A stretch of 64,000 bases of DNA. Origin: Rhizobium sp. BK399 (GTDB taxonomy: Bacteria > Pseudomonadota > Alphaproteobacteria > Rhizobiales > Rhizobiaceae). The notes below the pieces were generated by a model, which was given only the letters and a program-made list of their open reading frames with translations, searched no databases and was not told the DNA's origin. The stretch covers positions 310,001 to 374,000 of the forward strand of contig NZ_JACIAH010000002.1 of assembly GCF_014194695.1 (NCBI RefSeq). Reading direction: 5' to 3'. This document shows, piece by piece, positions 57,070 to 64,000 of the stretch (position 1 is its first letter; the number at the start of each line of letters is the position of its first letter). A program made the position numbers and the translations under genes.

Positions 57070-57873
57070 GTGAAGATCCTCATTATCAGTCGGAAAGCCG
57101 AGGAAAAAAGACGAGAGTTTCAATCGCGGCAAATGCAAAAGCTGGGACTGGATTTCGAGTTTCTGGACGCGTTCGAAGCAGGCGACCTGTCCGTCGAAGA
57201 GTGCCAGAAGGCAGCAAACACCTGGCCGAGTCCGACACTGCGCGAGGATGTCGCCTGCTTCACCTCGCACAGGATGGCCTGGAAAGTCATCATCGAACGA
57301 AACGAACGAACACTGATCCTCGAAGACGACGCGGTATTATCCGAGAACTTTAACGACGCGATCAGGAGCATCAAAGGCCGCGGCGACAACTGGGACCGGG
57401 TCTACGATCTGGAATTCGCGCCTCGCCCACATATCCTCGCAAGGTCACCCGTTTGGACCGATGGCATCCATCGCGCGACGCGGGTGTTTCAGAACCGCGT
57501 CGGCACCGCCGGCTACATCATCGGTCCGCGTGCGGCTGCGAAAATGCTGGCAGATACCAAGAACTACGCCCTCATCGACGCTTATTTCTGGCATCGCGCA
57601 TGGCTGAAGGCCTACCAGATCGAGCCGGCACCCGTCGTCCAGATGCAATTCCTCGACGGTAGCGCCGACAGGTCGGCGTTTGTGCGCAAATCCATAGACC
57701 GAGCTTTCACGCCGCAAGGCAGGCTGCGCAAGAACCTGCTGCGGCTCTGGCTTGAAAGCATCAAGGCGAGAAATCTTGTCAGAGGCTGGCTCGGCGGCGA
57801 AAAGCGCCCGCTGCAGATCGACCGAGCGAGCTTCGTGTCCGATGCTGAGCCCGCAGCGACAGCTTCCGCCTAG
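57070..57873 (+). CDS. Glycosyltransferase family 25 protein (LPS-type)
   Basis: 267 residues starting at the GTG at 57070, with GGAG six bases upstream. The GT25 signatures are visible: N-terminal KILIISRK, TSHRMAWKVI, TLILEDDAVL with the DxD-like EDD, and GTAGYIIGPRAAAKML. These enzymes add galactose or similar sugars to lipopolysaccharide. The gene is isolated from other LPS genes here. It is convergent with queF, whose 3' end is 24 bases away. Confidence 0.87.
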   Translation: MKILIISRKAEEKRREFQSRQMQKLGLDFEFLDAFEAGDLSVEECQKAANTWPSPTLREDVACFTSHRMAWKVIIERNERTLILEDDAVLSENFNDAIRSIKGRGDNWDRVYDLEFAPRPHILARSPVWTDGIHRATRVFQNRVGTAGYIIGPRAAAKMLADTKNYALIDAYFWHRAWLKAYQIEPAPVVQMQFLDGSADRSAFVRKSIDRAFTPQGRLRKNLLRLWLESIKARNLVRGWLGGEKRPLQIDRASFVSDAEPAATASA

Positions 57874-57897
57874 TCAACGCCCACACCGCAAAAGCTC

Positions 57898-58362
57898 CTA
57901 GCCGCGGCCGCGGTAAGTCGCAACGCCCTGATCCGGCAGCCACACGCCCTCCGGCGGCTTGCCGGTCTGCCAGAAGACGTCGATCGGAATGCCCCCGCGC
58001 GGATACCAGTAGGCGCCTATCCTCAGCCACTTCGGATCGAGCAACTCGACCAGCCGCTTGGCGATGTAGATCGAGCAATCCTCGTGGAAGGCACCATGGT
58101 TGCGGAACGCATGCAGAAAAAGCTTCAGCGACTTCGATTCCACCAACCATTCGTTCGGGATGTAGTCGATGACGATATGGGCGAAATCCGGCTGACCGGT
58201 CATCGGGCAAAGCGACGTGAACTCCGGCGCCGTGAAGCGGACGACATAGTCGGTGCCGACGTGGCTCGCGGGCACCTTCTCCAACACCGCTTCCTCGGGT
58301 GACTTGGGTGATTCCGTTTGGCTGCCCAGCATGGACAGGTTGGATACGTCTGTTGTGGGCAT
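57898..58362 (-). CDS. queF: NADPH-dependent 7-cyano-7-deazaguanine reductase
   Basis: 154 residues. It reduces preQ0 to preQ1 in queuosine synthesis. The catalytic Cys is in [13 protein letters not shown], with the QueF motif ([20 protein letters not shown]) and the Asp/His residues intact. The single-domain (YkvM-like) length is normal for this type. It is one base from the CDF exporter gene stop, so both probably share a transcript. Confidence 0.96.
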   Translation of the reverse strand: MPTTDVSNLSMLGSQTESPKSPEEAVLEKVPASHVGTDYVVRFTAPEFTSLCPMTGQPDFAHIVIDYIPNEWLVESKSLKLFLHAFRNHGAFHEDCSIYIAKRLVELLDPKWLRIGAYWYPRGGIPIDVFWQTGKPPEGVWLPDQGVATYRGRG

Positions 58363-59277
58363 TCAAGCCTCCTTGATGACTTTGACGCGAATGCCGTGGG
58401 CCTTTTCGCCCTCGGGTTCCACGTGAATGGCGATGCTGGAGCCCGGATGCACGGTACGGATGGCATCTTCAAGGCGATCGCAGATATCGTGCGCCTGCCT
58501 TACAGACATGGCGGCGGGCACGACAAGATGGAAATCGACGAAGGTGACGGCGCCCGCGCGCCGGGTCTTCAGATCGTGAACCCCGATTGAGCCTGCGGCG
58601 TGGGTGGCAATGGCCTGCTTGATCGCCTCTTCCTCTTCGAGTGTGACGGCCTGATCCATCAATCCGCCAATCGAATGCGAGATGACCTTCCAGCCCTGAT
58701 AGAGAATGTTGATGGCGACCAGGATCGCGAGCACGGGGTCGAAGATCGCGTAACCGGTGGCTAGCGCCAGCAGCAGACCGATGAGGACTCCGACGGACGT
58801 GACGACGTCGGACATAATGTGCTGGCCGTCCGCTGTCAGCGCTGCCGAGCGATACTTGCGCCCGGTCCGGATCAGCAACTGCGCCCAAACCGCATTAATC
58901 ACACCGGCGACAAAGTTGATGGCAAGGCCGAGCACGGGCGCATCCAGCATCCGCGGATCGGAAAGATGCCCGATCGCCTCGTTGACGATCAACAGCGCCG
59001 CGACGACAATCAGCACGCCCTCGGTGACCGCCGAAAGATATTCCGCCTTGTGATGGCCGAAGGGGTGATCGTGGTCGGCCGGTTTTTGCGCATAGCGGAT
59101 GACGAAGAATGCGATGAAGGCGGCGACGACGTTCACCGTCGATTCGAGTCCGTCCGACAGCAGCGCCACCGAACCGGTCACCCACCATGCAACCATCTTC
59201 AGACCCATGACGCCGAGCGACATCGGGATCCCCCAGAGCGCCAGCCTCCGAACCGTGAGATTTCCTTTTCCGTTCAT
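58363..59277 (-). CDS. CDF cation-efflux protein (YiiP-like, likely Mn/Fe exporter)
   Basis: 304 residues from the ATG at 59277 with AGGGGTATCGAT upstream. Six predicted helices and a C-terminal cytoplasmic domain follow the YiiP layout, with HDHPFGHHKAE in the loop and GQHIMSDVVTSVG in helix 5. Aligned without gaps to E. coli YiiP, helix 2 has Glu and Asn in place of the two Asp residues of the transmembrane metal site (ESTVN for DSLVD), while the helix 5 His and Asp are kept. The S. meliloti homologue next to trpE(G) has been described, as I recall, as a manganese/iron exporter. It precedes queF on one transcript. Confidence 0.86.
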   Translation of the reverse strand: MNGKGNLTVRRLALWGIPMSLGVMGLKMVAWWVTGSVALLSDGLESTVNVVAAFIAFFVIRYAQKPADHDHPFGHHKAEYLSAVTEGVLIVVAALLIVNEAIGHLSDPRMLDAPVLGLAINFVAGVINAVWAQLLIRTGRKYRSAALTADGQHIMSDVVTSVGVLIGLLLALATGYAIFDPVLAILVAINILYQGWKVISHSIGGLMDQAVTLEEEEAIKQAIATHAAGSIGVHDLKTRRAGAVTFVDFHLVVPAAMSVRQAHDICDRLEDAIRTVHPGSSIAIHVEPEGEKAHGIRVKVIKEA

Positions 59278-59344
59278 ATCGATACCCCTGCGCCGATCTT
59301 CAGTGCGGATGCGAACGAATTGCAGAAACCATGCCATTCAAACG

Positions 59345-59376
59345 CAAAACCGCCCACGCGAAAATCGCGCAGGCGG
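59345..59376 (-). promoter_or_regulatory. Terminator-like hairpin in the predicted 5' leader of the CDF gene
   Basis: On the minus strand CCGCC-TGCGCGA-TTTT-CGCG-TG-GGCGG closes a stem followed by TTTTGCGTTT. It starts about five bases after the predicted transcription start and 73 bases before the CDF ATG. It could be an attenuator-type element or the terminator of an unannotated RNA; the region does not match the known Mn-riboswitch consensus by eye. Confidence 0.45.
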
Positions 59377-59388
59377 CCAATGGCCGGT

Positions 59389-59417
59389 GATATGTGCCAA
59401 AATGCTTATTTTGTCAA
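59389..59417 (-). promoter_or_regulatory. Candidate promoter of the CDF exporter gene
   Basis: TTGACA (59412-59417) and CATATC (59389-59394) on the minus strand are separated by 17 bases. This is a strong -35 and a moderate -10 match. Confidence 0.5.
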
Positions 59418-59813
59418 ACAGCCTGTGCGAAGTCCTAACCGGCACTCCACGGAAAAGTTGACCGACTTTCGGCAATACTCTGGGCGGCTAGGTGCCGGAT
59501 ATTGCAGGCGCCTCTTCAACTTGCGGGGCAGGCTGCGCGAAATCGCGAATGACCCAAAGAAGCGGAGTGTCCGGACCACCGTCGAAAGTTGTCGTCTGTC
59601 CATTGAGCGTGAAAGTAACCATCGTCGAGCGTCAATTTCTCGGCCGGACCCGCTGCGGGCCCAGCGAGCATCGCACGACGGCTAAGCTAGGGCATCACGG
59701 AGGCTTGACCATGCGCTGCCTATAAAGGTTGCCTTACGGAAGGCCGACCCAACATATCTGGAGAGCGCGTAGCTCCGCGGTGGACTTCGAGTTGAGCAGA
59801 GCTGACTAGGTCG

Positions 59814-60533
59814 TCAGGAGTTCTCTGCCGAGCCCACGGCGCTGAAGGCCCCCGAAGCGCAGTCCCTTTCAACAGCAACGCTGATTGTTTGCGGCCACCG
59901 AAGGAGGGCCGCCTCACCAGCTGGCGTCAATGCATAGACGCCCTTCTCCTGGCGCTCGAACCAGCCATAGACATTGCCAAGCAGGATGTTGCCCGCATCC
60001 GGCGCCAGCGCCTTCATGTCGCGGGGCCGCACCAGCCCTTGCTGTAGCGCAGCGGCGCAGAGCAGAGCCCGCTGTCGGTAGGCCGTCATGACAGGGGCGC
60101 GCGAGCCGCCGCCTACCACCGGATCACCGCGCCGACGCTGATGCTCTCTAACAAGCCGCGACCGACGCTTCGGATTGGTGCGCGGCATCGGCGAGACCGA
60201 GCTGACGATGACACTGACCTCGCCGGCATCGGAGACACCCAGCATACCGATCCCCAGCCGACGGCAGAGATCACGATAGCGCTTGTCAGCCTCGCGCCCC
60301 CGTCCCTTGGCGGAAACGCGAGCGGCGATCCACACTTCATCGCTTACCGCTGCTCGATCGACCGCCTGTAGCACAAGTTCGAGGTTGAAACTCAGCTTCA
60401 ACTCACACACCACGACGACGGGCGGGTCTCCCTCGCTCAGGCCGACGAGATCGCATCCGCCGATTTCGCCTTTCACGACATAGCCCGCCGCTTCCAGGAA
60501 GGCTTTGACCGGCAAATAGAGCGAGGTTTCCAT
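59814..60533 (-). CDS. DUF2161 family putative PD-(D/E)XK phosphodiesterase
   Basis: 239 residues from the ATG at 60533, just after the stop of the 82-residue gene. The region GEIGGCDLVGL then VVVVCELKLSFNLELVLQAVDR shows the D...ExK pattern of the PD-(D/E)XK nuclease fold, which is how DUF2161 is classed. The C-terminal half is basic, then ends in a winged-helix-like ILLGNVYGWFERQEKGVYALTPAG segment. Substrate is unknown. Confidence 0.8.
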   Translation of the reverse strand: METSLYLPVKAFLEAAGYVVKGEIGGCDLVGLSEGDPPVVVVCELKLSFNLELVLQAVDRAAVSDEVWIAARVSAKGRGREADKRYRDLCRRLGIGMLGVSDAGEVSVIVSSVSPMPRTNPKRRSRLVREHQRRRGDPVVGGGSRAPVMTAYRQRALLCAAALQQGLVRPRDMKALAPDAGNILLGNVYGWFERQEKGVYALTPAGEAALLRWPQTISVAVERDCASGAFSAVGSAENS

Positions 60534-60543
60534 TGCGCTGTGA

Positions 60544-60792
60544 TCAGGAATTGAGGTCGGCAATCTCACCATGCCGGGCAAGCAGCCGCGGCGACGACAT
60601 ATCGCCAGTCTCCTCGTCGACCATTACGGCATAAGCCGCAACACCGACGAAGCGCGAGGCCATCGAGGTCGCAATCTTCTCCGCACTGACCGCGTTCGAT
60701 GCCTGGCGCATCTCACCTGGCACAAGGTTGCCGCGGTTCTTGCGGTACGGGAGGACGATAAACTTCTCAGCAGCCACGATGATATTCCTCAT
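60544..60792 (-). CDS. Small hypothetical protein
   Basis: 82 residues, ATG at 60792 with only a weak ribosome site. It has a fairly basic N-terminus (KFIVLPYRKNRGN) and no signal peptide or recognised domain. It is followed by the DUF2161 gene after ten bases, so the two probably form a pair. Confidence 0.55.
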   Translation of the reverse strand: MRNIIVAAEKFIVLPYRKNRGNLVPGEMRQASNAVSAEKIATSMASRFVGVAAYAVMVDEETGDMSSPRLLARHGEIADLNS

Positions 60793-60959
60793 TTATCGTT
60801 CTTGAAATGTTCTGATTTGACGTCAGGAGTCAACCGCTTAACGCCATGGGCACCGACCTTCTGGGAGCGTCGACAGCGAACGTGCTCTCCTCGACCGGAG
60901 GAAAGCACATCGCCCAATTCAGGAACTGCCAACTCAGAAAATCCCGAGTGCTGTCGTGG

Positions 60960-63149
60960 TCACGCCGCCTTGGTCTTTGCCTTGCGCGACAGATGCGCCA
61001 CCACATTCTCGATCATCCGCATGCCGGCGTCGCCGCCGAGCGTCATGATCGATTCCGGGTGGAACTGCACCGCGGCGATCGGCTCCTTCTCGTGCTCGAT
61101 CCCCATGATCGTGCCGTCTTCGCTTTCCGCCGTGATGATGAAGTCGCGCGGCAGCGTCGAAGGATCGGCAAAGATCGAGTGGTAGCGCCCGACTGTCACC
61201 TCCTTGCCGAGACCAGAAAACACGATTCCCGGCTCCAGCACCCGGATGCGCGACGGCTTGCCATGCATCGGCAACGCCAGATGCCTGAGCTCGCCCCCAT
61301 AGGCTTCCGCCAGTGCCTGCAGGCCAAGGCAGACACCGAAGATCGGTAGGTTGCGCGCCCGCGCCTTCTTGATCGTCGCCTTGCAATCGAAATCCTTCGG
61401 ATTGCCCGGCCCAGGCGACAGCACGACGAGATCGGGATCCAGCCGGTCGAAGATTTCCTCCGGCACTGGCGTGCGCACCGTAGAAACGGTGGCGCCCGTC
61501 TGCCGGAAGTAGTTGGCAAGCGTATGGACGAAGCTGTCTTCGTGATCAACGAGCAGGATCTTGACGCCCTTGCCGACGGCAGCAACGTCGCGGCTAACCT
61601 TGCTAGAATTGCCGGCCTTGGCATCGCGGATGGCGGAAAGCATGGCGGAGGCCTTCAGTTCGGTTTCGGCTTCTTCTTCGTTCGGATCGGAATCGTTGAG
61701 CAAGGTCGCCCCTGCCCGCACTTCCGCGATCCCGTCCTTGATCCTGACGGTACGCAGCGTCAGGCCGGTGTTCATGTCACCGTTGAAGCCGACCATGCCG
61801 ATGGCACCGCCATACCAGGCGCGCGGGCTCTTTTCGTGGCTCTCGATGAAGCGCATCGCCCAGAGCTTCGGCGCGCCGGTGACAGTCACGGCCCAGGCGT
61901 GGCTGAGGAAGCCGTCGAAGGCATCCATATCGTCGCGCAGTCGGCCCTCGATATGATCGACGGTGTGGATCAATCGCGAATACATCTCGATCTGGCGGCG
62001 ACCGATGACCTTCACCGAACCCGGCTCGCAAACGCGGCTCTTGTCGTTGCGGTCGACGTCCGAGCACATTGTCAGTTCGGATTCATCCTTCTTGGAGTTC
62101 AGCAGCTTAAGGATCTGCTCGCTGTCGGCGATCGGATCGTCGCCCCGCTTGATCGTGCCTGAAATGGGGCAGGTCTCGATGCGGCGGCCCGAGACGCGTA
62201 CGAACATTTCAGGCGACGCACCGACCAGATATTCCTGATTGCCGAGATTAATGAAGAAGGAATAGGGCGACGGATTGATCGCCTTCAGCCGCTTGGAAAT
62301 GTCGGACGGCTTGCTGTCGCACCTCTCCATGAACTTCTGCCCAGGCACCACCTCGAAAAGGTCACCCTTGCGGAAGCTCTCCTTCGCCTTGACAACGAGG
62401 TCGGCATATTCCCCCGGGCGATGATCGCTCTTCGGCGGAATGGCGTCGGTGCGCTGGAACGGCTCGGCCGGAATGTCGCCGGCCTTGCCCTCTGTCGACA
62501 GCCCGTCCTTTTCAAAATCGTAGCGGTCGATCCAGGCCTTGGCCGAGTAGTTGTCGACGACGAGAATTTCGTCCGGGAGATAGAGCACCATGTCCCGCTG
62601 GTCGGACGGGCGAGTCAGCTTCAGGTTGATCGCATCGAACTGGAAGGCGAGATCGTAGCCAAAGGCACCGTAGAACCCGAGGTTGGCATCCGCCTGCGAA
62701 TAAAAGAGGTCGGTGATGGCGCGCAGCACGGTGAAGACAGTCGGAATCTTCGAGCGTTCCTCTTCGGTAAACGCGCGCTCCGGCGCCTTCACCGTTAGGT
62801 CGAGGCGGCGGGTCGTGGAACCACCGAGCACCAGGTCTGAAATCGTCTTCAGGCGCTCGGCAATCAAGGAGAGAATCACCTCACCGCGCTCGTTGTAGGC
62901 TTCGATCCAGACCTCGCGGCCATGGCAGGAAATGCCGAGCGGTGGATCGACGATGGCAGTGTCCCAACGGGTGTAGCGGCCCGGATATTCATAGTTCGAC
63001 GAGAAGACAGCGCCGCGGCGCTCGTCGAGTTTGTCGACATAGGACGAAACCGCATCGCCATAGGGGATCGCCCGCCGCTGCCGGGTGACGGTGATGCCAC
63101 CTCGTGTCTCGTAGATTTCCGCTCCGTCATCCCGAAGGATCGTTACCAT
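60960..63149 (-). CDS. trpE(G): Anthranilate synthase, fused TrpE-TrpG
   Basis: 729 residues from the ATG at 63149 with GGAGTGGAACA upstream. Residues 1-510 are the chorismate-binding TrpE part ([35 protein letters not shown]), and 520-729 the glutamine amidotransferase TrpG with the catalytic Cys in [13 protein letters not shown] and HPES near the end. It makes anthranilate from chorismate and glutamine. The fused form is typical of rhizobia. Control is by the trpL attenuator upstream. Confidence 0.97.
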   Translation of the reverse strand: MVTILRDDGAEIYETRGGITVTRQRRAIPYGDAVSSYVDKLDERRGAVFSSNYEYPGRYTRWDTAIVDPPLGISCHGREVWIEAYNERGEVILSLIAERLKTISDLVLGGSTTRRLDLTVKAPERAFTEEERSKIPTVFTVLRAITDLFYSQADANLGFYGAFGYDLAFQFDAINLKLTRPSDQRDMVLYLPDEILVVDNYSAKAWIDRYDFEKDGLSTEGKAGDIPAEPFQRTDAIPPKSDHRPGEYADLVVKAKESFRKGDLFEVVPGQKFMERCDSKPSDISKRLKAINPSPYSFFINLGNQEYLVGASPEMFVRVSGRRIETCPISGTIKRGDDPIADSEQILKLLNSKKDESELTMCSDVDRNDKSRVCEPGSVKVIGRRQIEMYSRLIHTVDHIEGRLRDDMDAFDGFLSHAWAVTVTGAPKLWAMRFIESHEKSPRAWYGGAIGMVGFNGDMNTGLTLRTVRIKDGIAEVRAGATLLNDSDPNEEEAETELKASAMLSAIRDAKAGNSSKVSRDVAAVGKGVKILLVDHEDSFVHTLANYFRQTGATVSTVRTPVPEEIFDRLDPDLVVLSPGPGNPKDFDCKATIKKARARNLPIFGVCLGLQALAEAYGGELRHLALPMHGKPSRIRVLEPGIVFSGLGKEVTVGRYHSIFADPSTLPRDFIITAESEDGTIMGIEHEKEPIAAVQFHPESIMTLGGDAGMRMIENVVAHLSRKAKTKAA

Positions 63150-63190
63150 TGTTCCACTCCGTTATCGGGCCCGGATGACAGGCAGCCTTA

Positions 63191-63226
63191 AAAACAAAAA
63201 AGCCGCCTGGCGTTTTCCGGGCGGCT
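63191..63226 (-). terminator. trp attenuator terminator
   Basis: On the minus strand AGCCGCC(CGG)...(CCA)GGCGGCT is a strong stem followed by TTTTTTG. It lies between the trpL stop and the trpE(G) start and is the terminator arm of the attenuator. Confidence 0.9.
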
Positions 63227-63263
63227 CACTCGTCGTCTTTGGACACGATTGGTCGAGGCCGCC

Positions 63264-63308
63264 TCAGCGAGCCCACCACCAAACTGCAATGTTCAAGGAC
63301 GTGTTCAT
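63264..63308 (-). CDS. trpL: trpL leader peptide (14 residues, three Trp)
   Basis: The frame MNTSLNIAVWWWAR, ATG at 63308, has three consecutive Trp codons near its end, just before the TGA. It is the sensor of the trpE(G) attenuator, and the S. meliloti counterpart is well studied, including the trans-acting leader RNA and peptide. The predicted -10 ends eight bases before the ATG, so the message is expected to start at or next to the ATG without a ribosome site. Confidence 0.9.
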   Translation of the reverse strand: MNTSLNIAVWWWAR

Positions 63309-63316
63309 GGGCGAAA

Positions 63317-63345
63317 TTGTTAGCGTGAGATCGAACCGAGCGCAA
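63317..63345 (-). promoter_or_regulatory. Promoter of trpL-trpE(G)
   Basis: TTGCGC (63340-63345) and TAACAA (63317-63322) on the minus strand have a 17-base spacer. The predicted start coincides with the trpL ATG. Confidence 0.7.
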
Positions 63346-63363
63346 GGGCCGAATCTGGGAATG

Positions 63364-63389
63364 AAAAGGGCGGCACAATGGCCGCCCTT
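63364..63389 (-). terminator. Rho-independent terminator of the TonB receptor gene
   Basis: On the minus strand GGGCGGC-CATTGT-GCCGCCC is a 7-bp stem, extended by AA/TT pairs, followed by TTTTC. It separates the receptor gene from the trpL promoter. Confidence 0.85.
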
Positions 63390-63408
63390 CGCTTGACTAA
63401 GCTTTGGT

Positions 63409-64000
63409 TTAGAACCAGGCCTTCGCAGTCACCATGAATGTCCGGCCGCGACCCGTATCGATCGTCGTCGTCTGGATCGTGCTCGAGGCCGGAGTGTAGG
63501 TCTTGTCAAAGACGTTGGTCACGCTTGCCGTCAACTCCAGGCCGTTCTCCCACTGATAGTTGGCGAAGAGATCGACAACGCCATAGCCGCTCATGAATCG
63601 CGGCCGTCCGCCATTCGTTGCATTGATTTGTCCAATGTCTGCCTGTCCGGCAGCGAATAGGCGTGTACCGACTGTCAGGCGTTGATCTTCAAGGAAGCGA
63701 CCGCCGAGCGTGGCACTGAAGATGTTTTCCGGCAGGAAGCTTTGCACGCCGAAGCCGTTGATCTGCGGAGGCAGGTCGGTGTTTGTATGGGTGTAGGCAA
63801 GCTCCCCGAAGACGAAGCCGGCATCATAGGCCGCCTGGATTTCTATACCGTCCACCTTCGACGTGCCGGGATTGTTGACGAAGAAGGTCTGCCTGCCGCC
63901 GCCCGCAAACGCACCGGTGATGTAGTTGTCGATGCGGTCGTTGAAGTAGTTGGCCTTGAAGCGGAAACTGTCGCCGGCATCGAGAATGCCATCCACCTTG
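63409..64000 (-). CDS. TonB-dependent outer-membrane receptor (C-terminal part), probable haem receptor
   Basis: The last ~197 residues of a beta-barrel receptor; the 5' part is beyond the window edge. Alternating strands (RLTVGTRLFAAGQADIGQIN, WENGLELTASVTNVFDKTYTP) and the terminal aromatic motif FMVTAKAWF are typical of TonB-dependent receptors. Its position next to trpE(G) matches, from memory, the haem receptor ShmR of S. meliloti, but substrate cannot be read from this C-terminal piece. Confidence 0.82.
   Translation of the reverse strand, partial: KVDGILDAGDSFRFKANYFNDRIDNYITGAFAGGGRQTFFVNNPGTSKVDGIEIQAAYDAGFVFGELAYTHTNTDLPPQINGFGVQSFLPENIFSATLGGRFLEDQRLTVGTRLFAAGQADIGQINATNGGRPRFMSGYGVVDLFANYQWENGLELTASVTNVFDKTYTPASSTIQTTTIDTGRGRTFMVTAKAWF

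Larger units (their letters stand above)
59278..59813 (-). other. Intergenic region upstream of the CDF gene
   Basis: No gene is supported in these 536 bases. Minus-strand elements near the CDF start are a TTGACA-N17-CATATC promoter (59389-59417) and a hairpin at 59350-59376 followed by TTTT. The remaining sequence toward the DUF2161 gene shows no long conserved-looking frame or tRNA. Confidence 0.4.

Noticed and set aside
59278..59420. yybP-ykoY manganese riboswitch upstream of the CDF gene
   Set aside because: The characteristic conserved GGGGAGUA-type segment is not visible and the space before the terminator-like hairpin is too short.

Overview
The window is high-GC alphaproteobacterial chromosome. 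Its gene content and order point to the Rhizobiaceae, most likely the Sinorhizobium/Ensifer group. The main clues are a fused trpE(G) preceded by a trpL leader with three Trp codons, a TonB-dependent receptor and a YiiP-like CDF exporter flanking trpE(G), petABC with a separate cytochrome c1, and a ClpS of the second rhizobial type. Most genes are core chromosome. I see no phage, integrase, insertion sequence, CRISPR array, rRNA or tRNA gene. Species assignment is inference from remembered gene order.

Layout. 1-9 kb: the end of a MidA-type methyltransferase, pgeF, an M24-fold protein lacking the usual metal ligands, two lipoproteins, prs, a peroxiredoxin-like protein, and a 1081-residue zinc ribbon/class III cyclase/ATPase/TPR protein. 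9-18 kb: a secreted protein, an MHYT-GGDEF-EAL protein, rplY, a second GGDEF-EAL protein with an orphan substrate-binding protein, pth and a GNAT enzyme. 18-25 kb: a small membrane protein, clpS, ychF, two MaoC-like genes, apt and petABC. 25-34 kb: a membrane-anchored phosphodiesterase-fold protein, two paralogous ABC exporters flanking an orphan ribbon-helix-helix gene, trmL, a Na/Pi cotransporter and hemF. 34-49 kb: small rhizobial proteins, a cca/NUDIX/DUF1285 operon, a five-gene MoxR-DUF58-BatA/DUF4159 operon, an MFS transporter, GNAT, GST and NUDIX enzymes, and a metallophosphoesterase. 49-64 kb: a TPR protein, an ECF-like sigma/anti-sigma pair, leuA with a leader peptide, a BenE-type transporter, clpP, a DUF2076 protein, a GT25 glycosyltransferase, queF, a CDF exporter, a DUF2161 pair, trpE(G) with trpL, and the C-terminal part of a TonB receptor.

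The most informative regulatory finding is that both leuA and trpE(G) sit behind short leader peptides rich in the cognate amino acid (four Leu codons; three Trp codons). In both cases a sigma70-type promoter (17-bp spacer) places the -10 box only 7-8 bases before the leader ATG, which predicts leaderless leader mRNAs. The trp leader ends in a classic intrinsic terminator. The leu leader has mutually exclusive pairing between its Leu codons, its stop-codon region and a downstream segment, but no U-tract. Other points worth checking are the sigma factor with an unusual region 4 recognition helix, the CDF exporter with a substituted transmembrane metal site and a hairpin in its predicted 5' leader, and the MoxR/BatA-like envelope operon. 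I did not find an unmistakably new multi-gene system. Much of the rest is housekeeping sequence.
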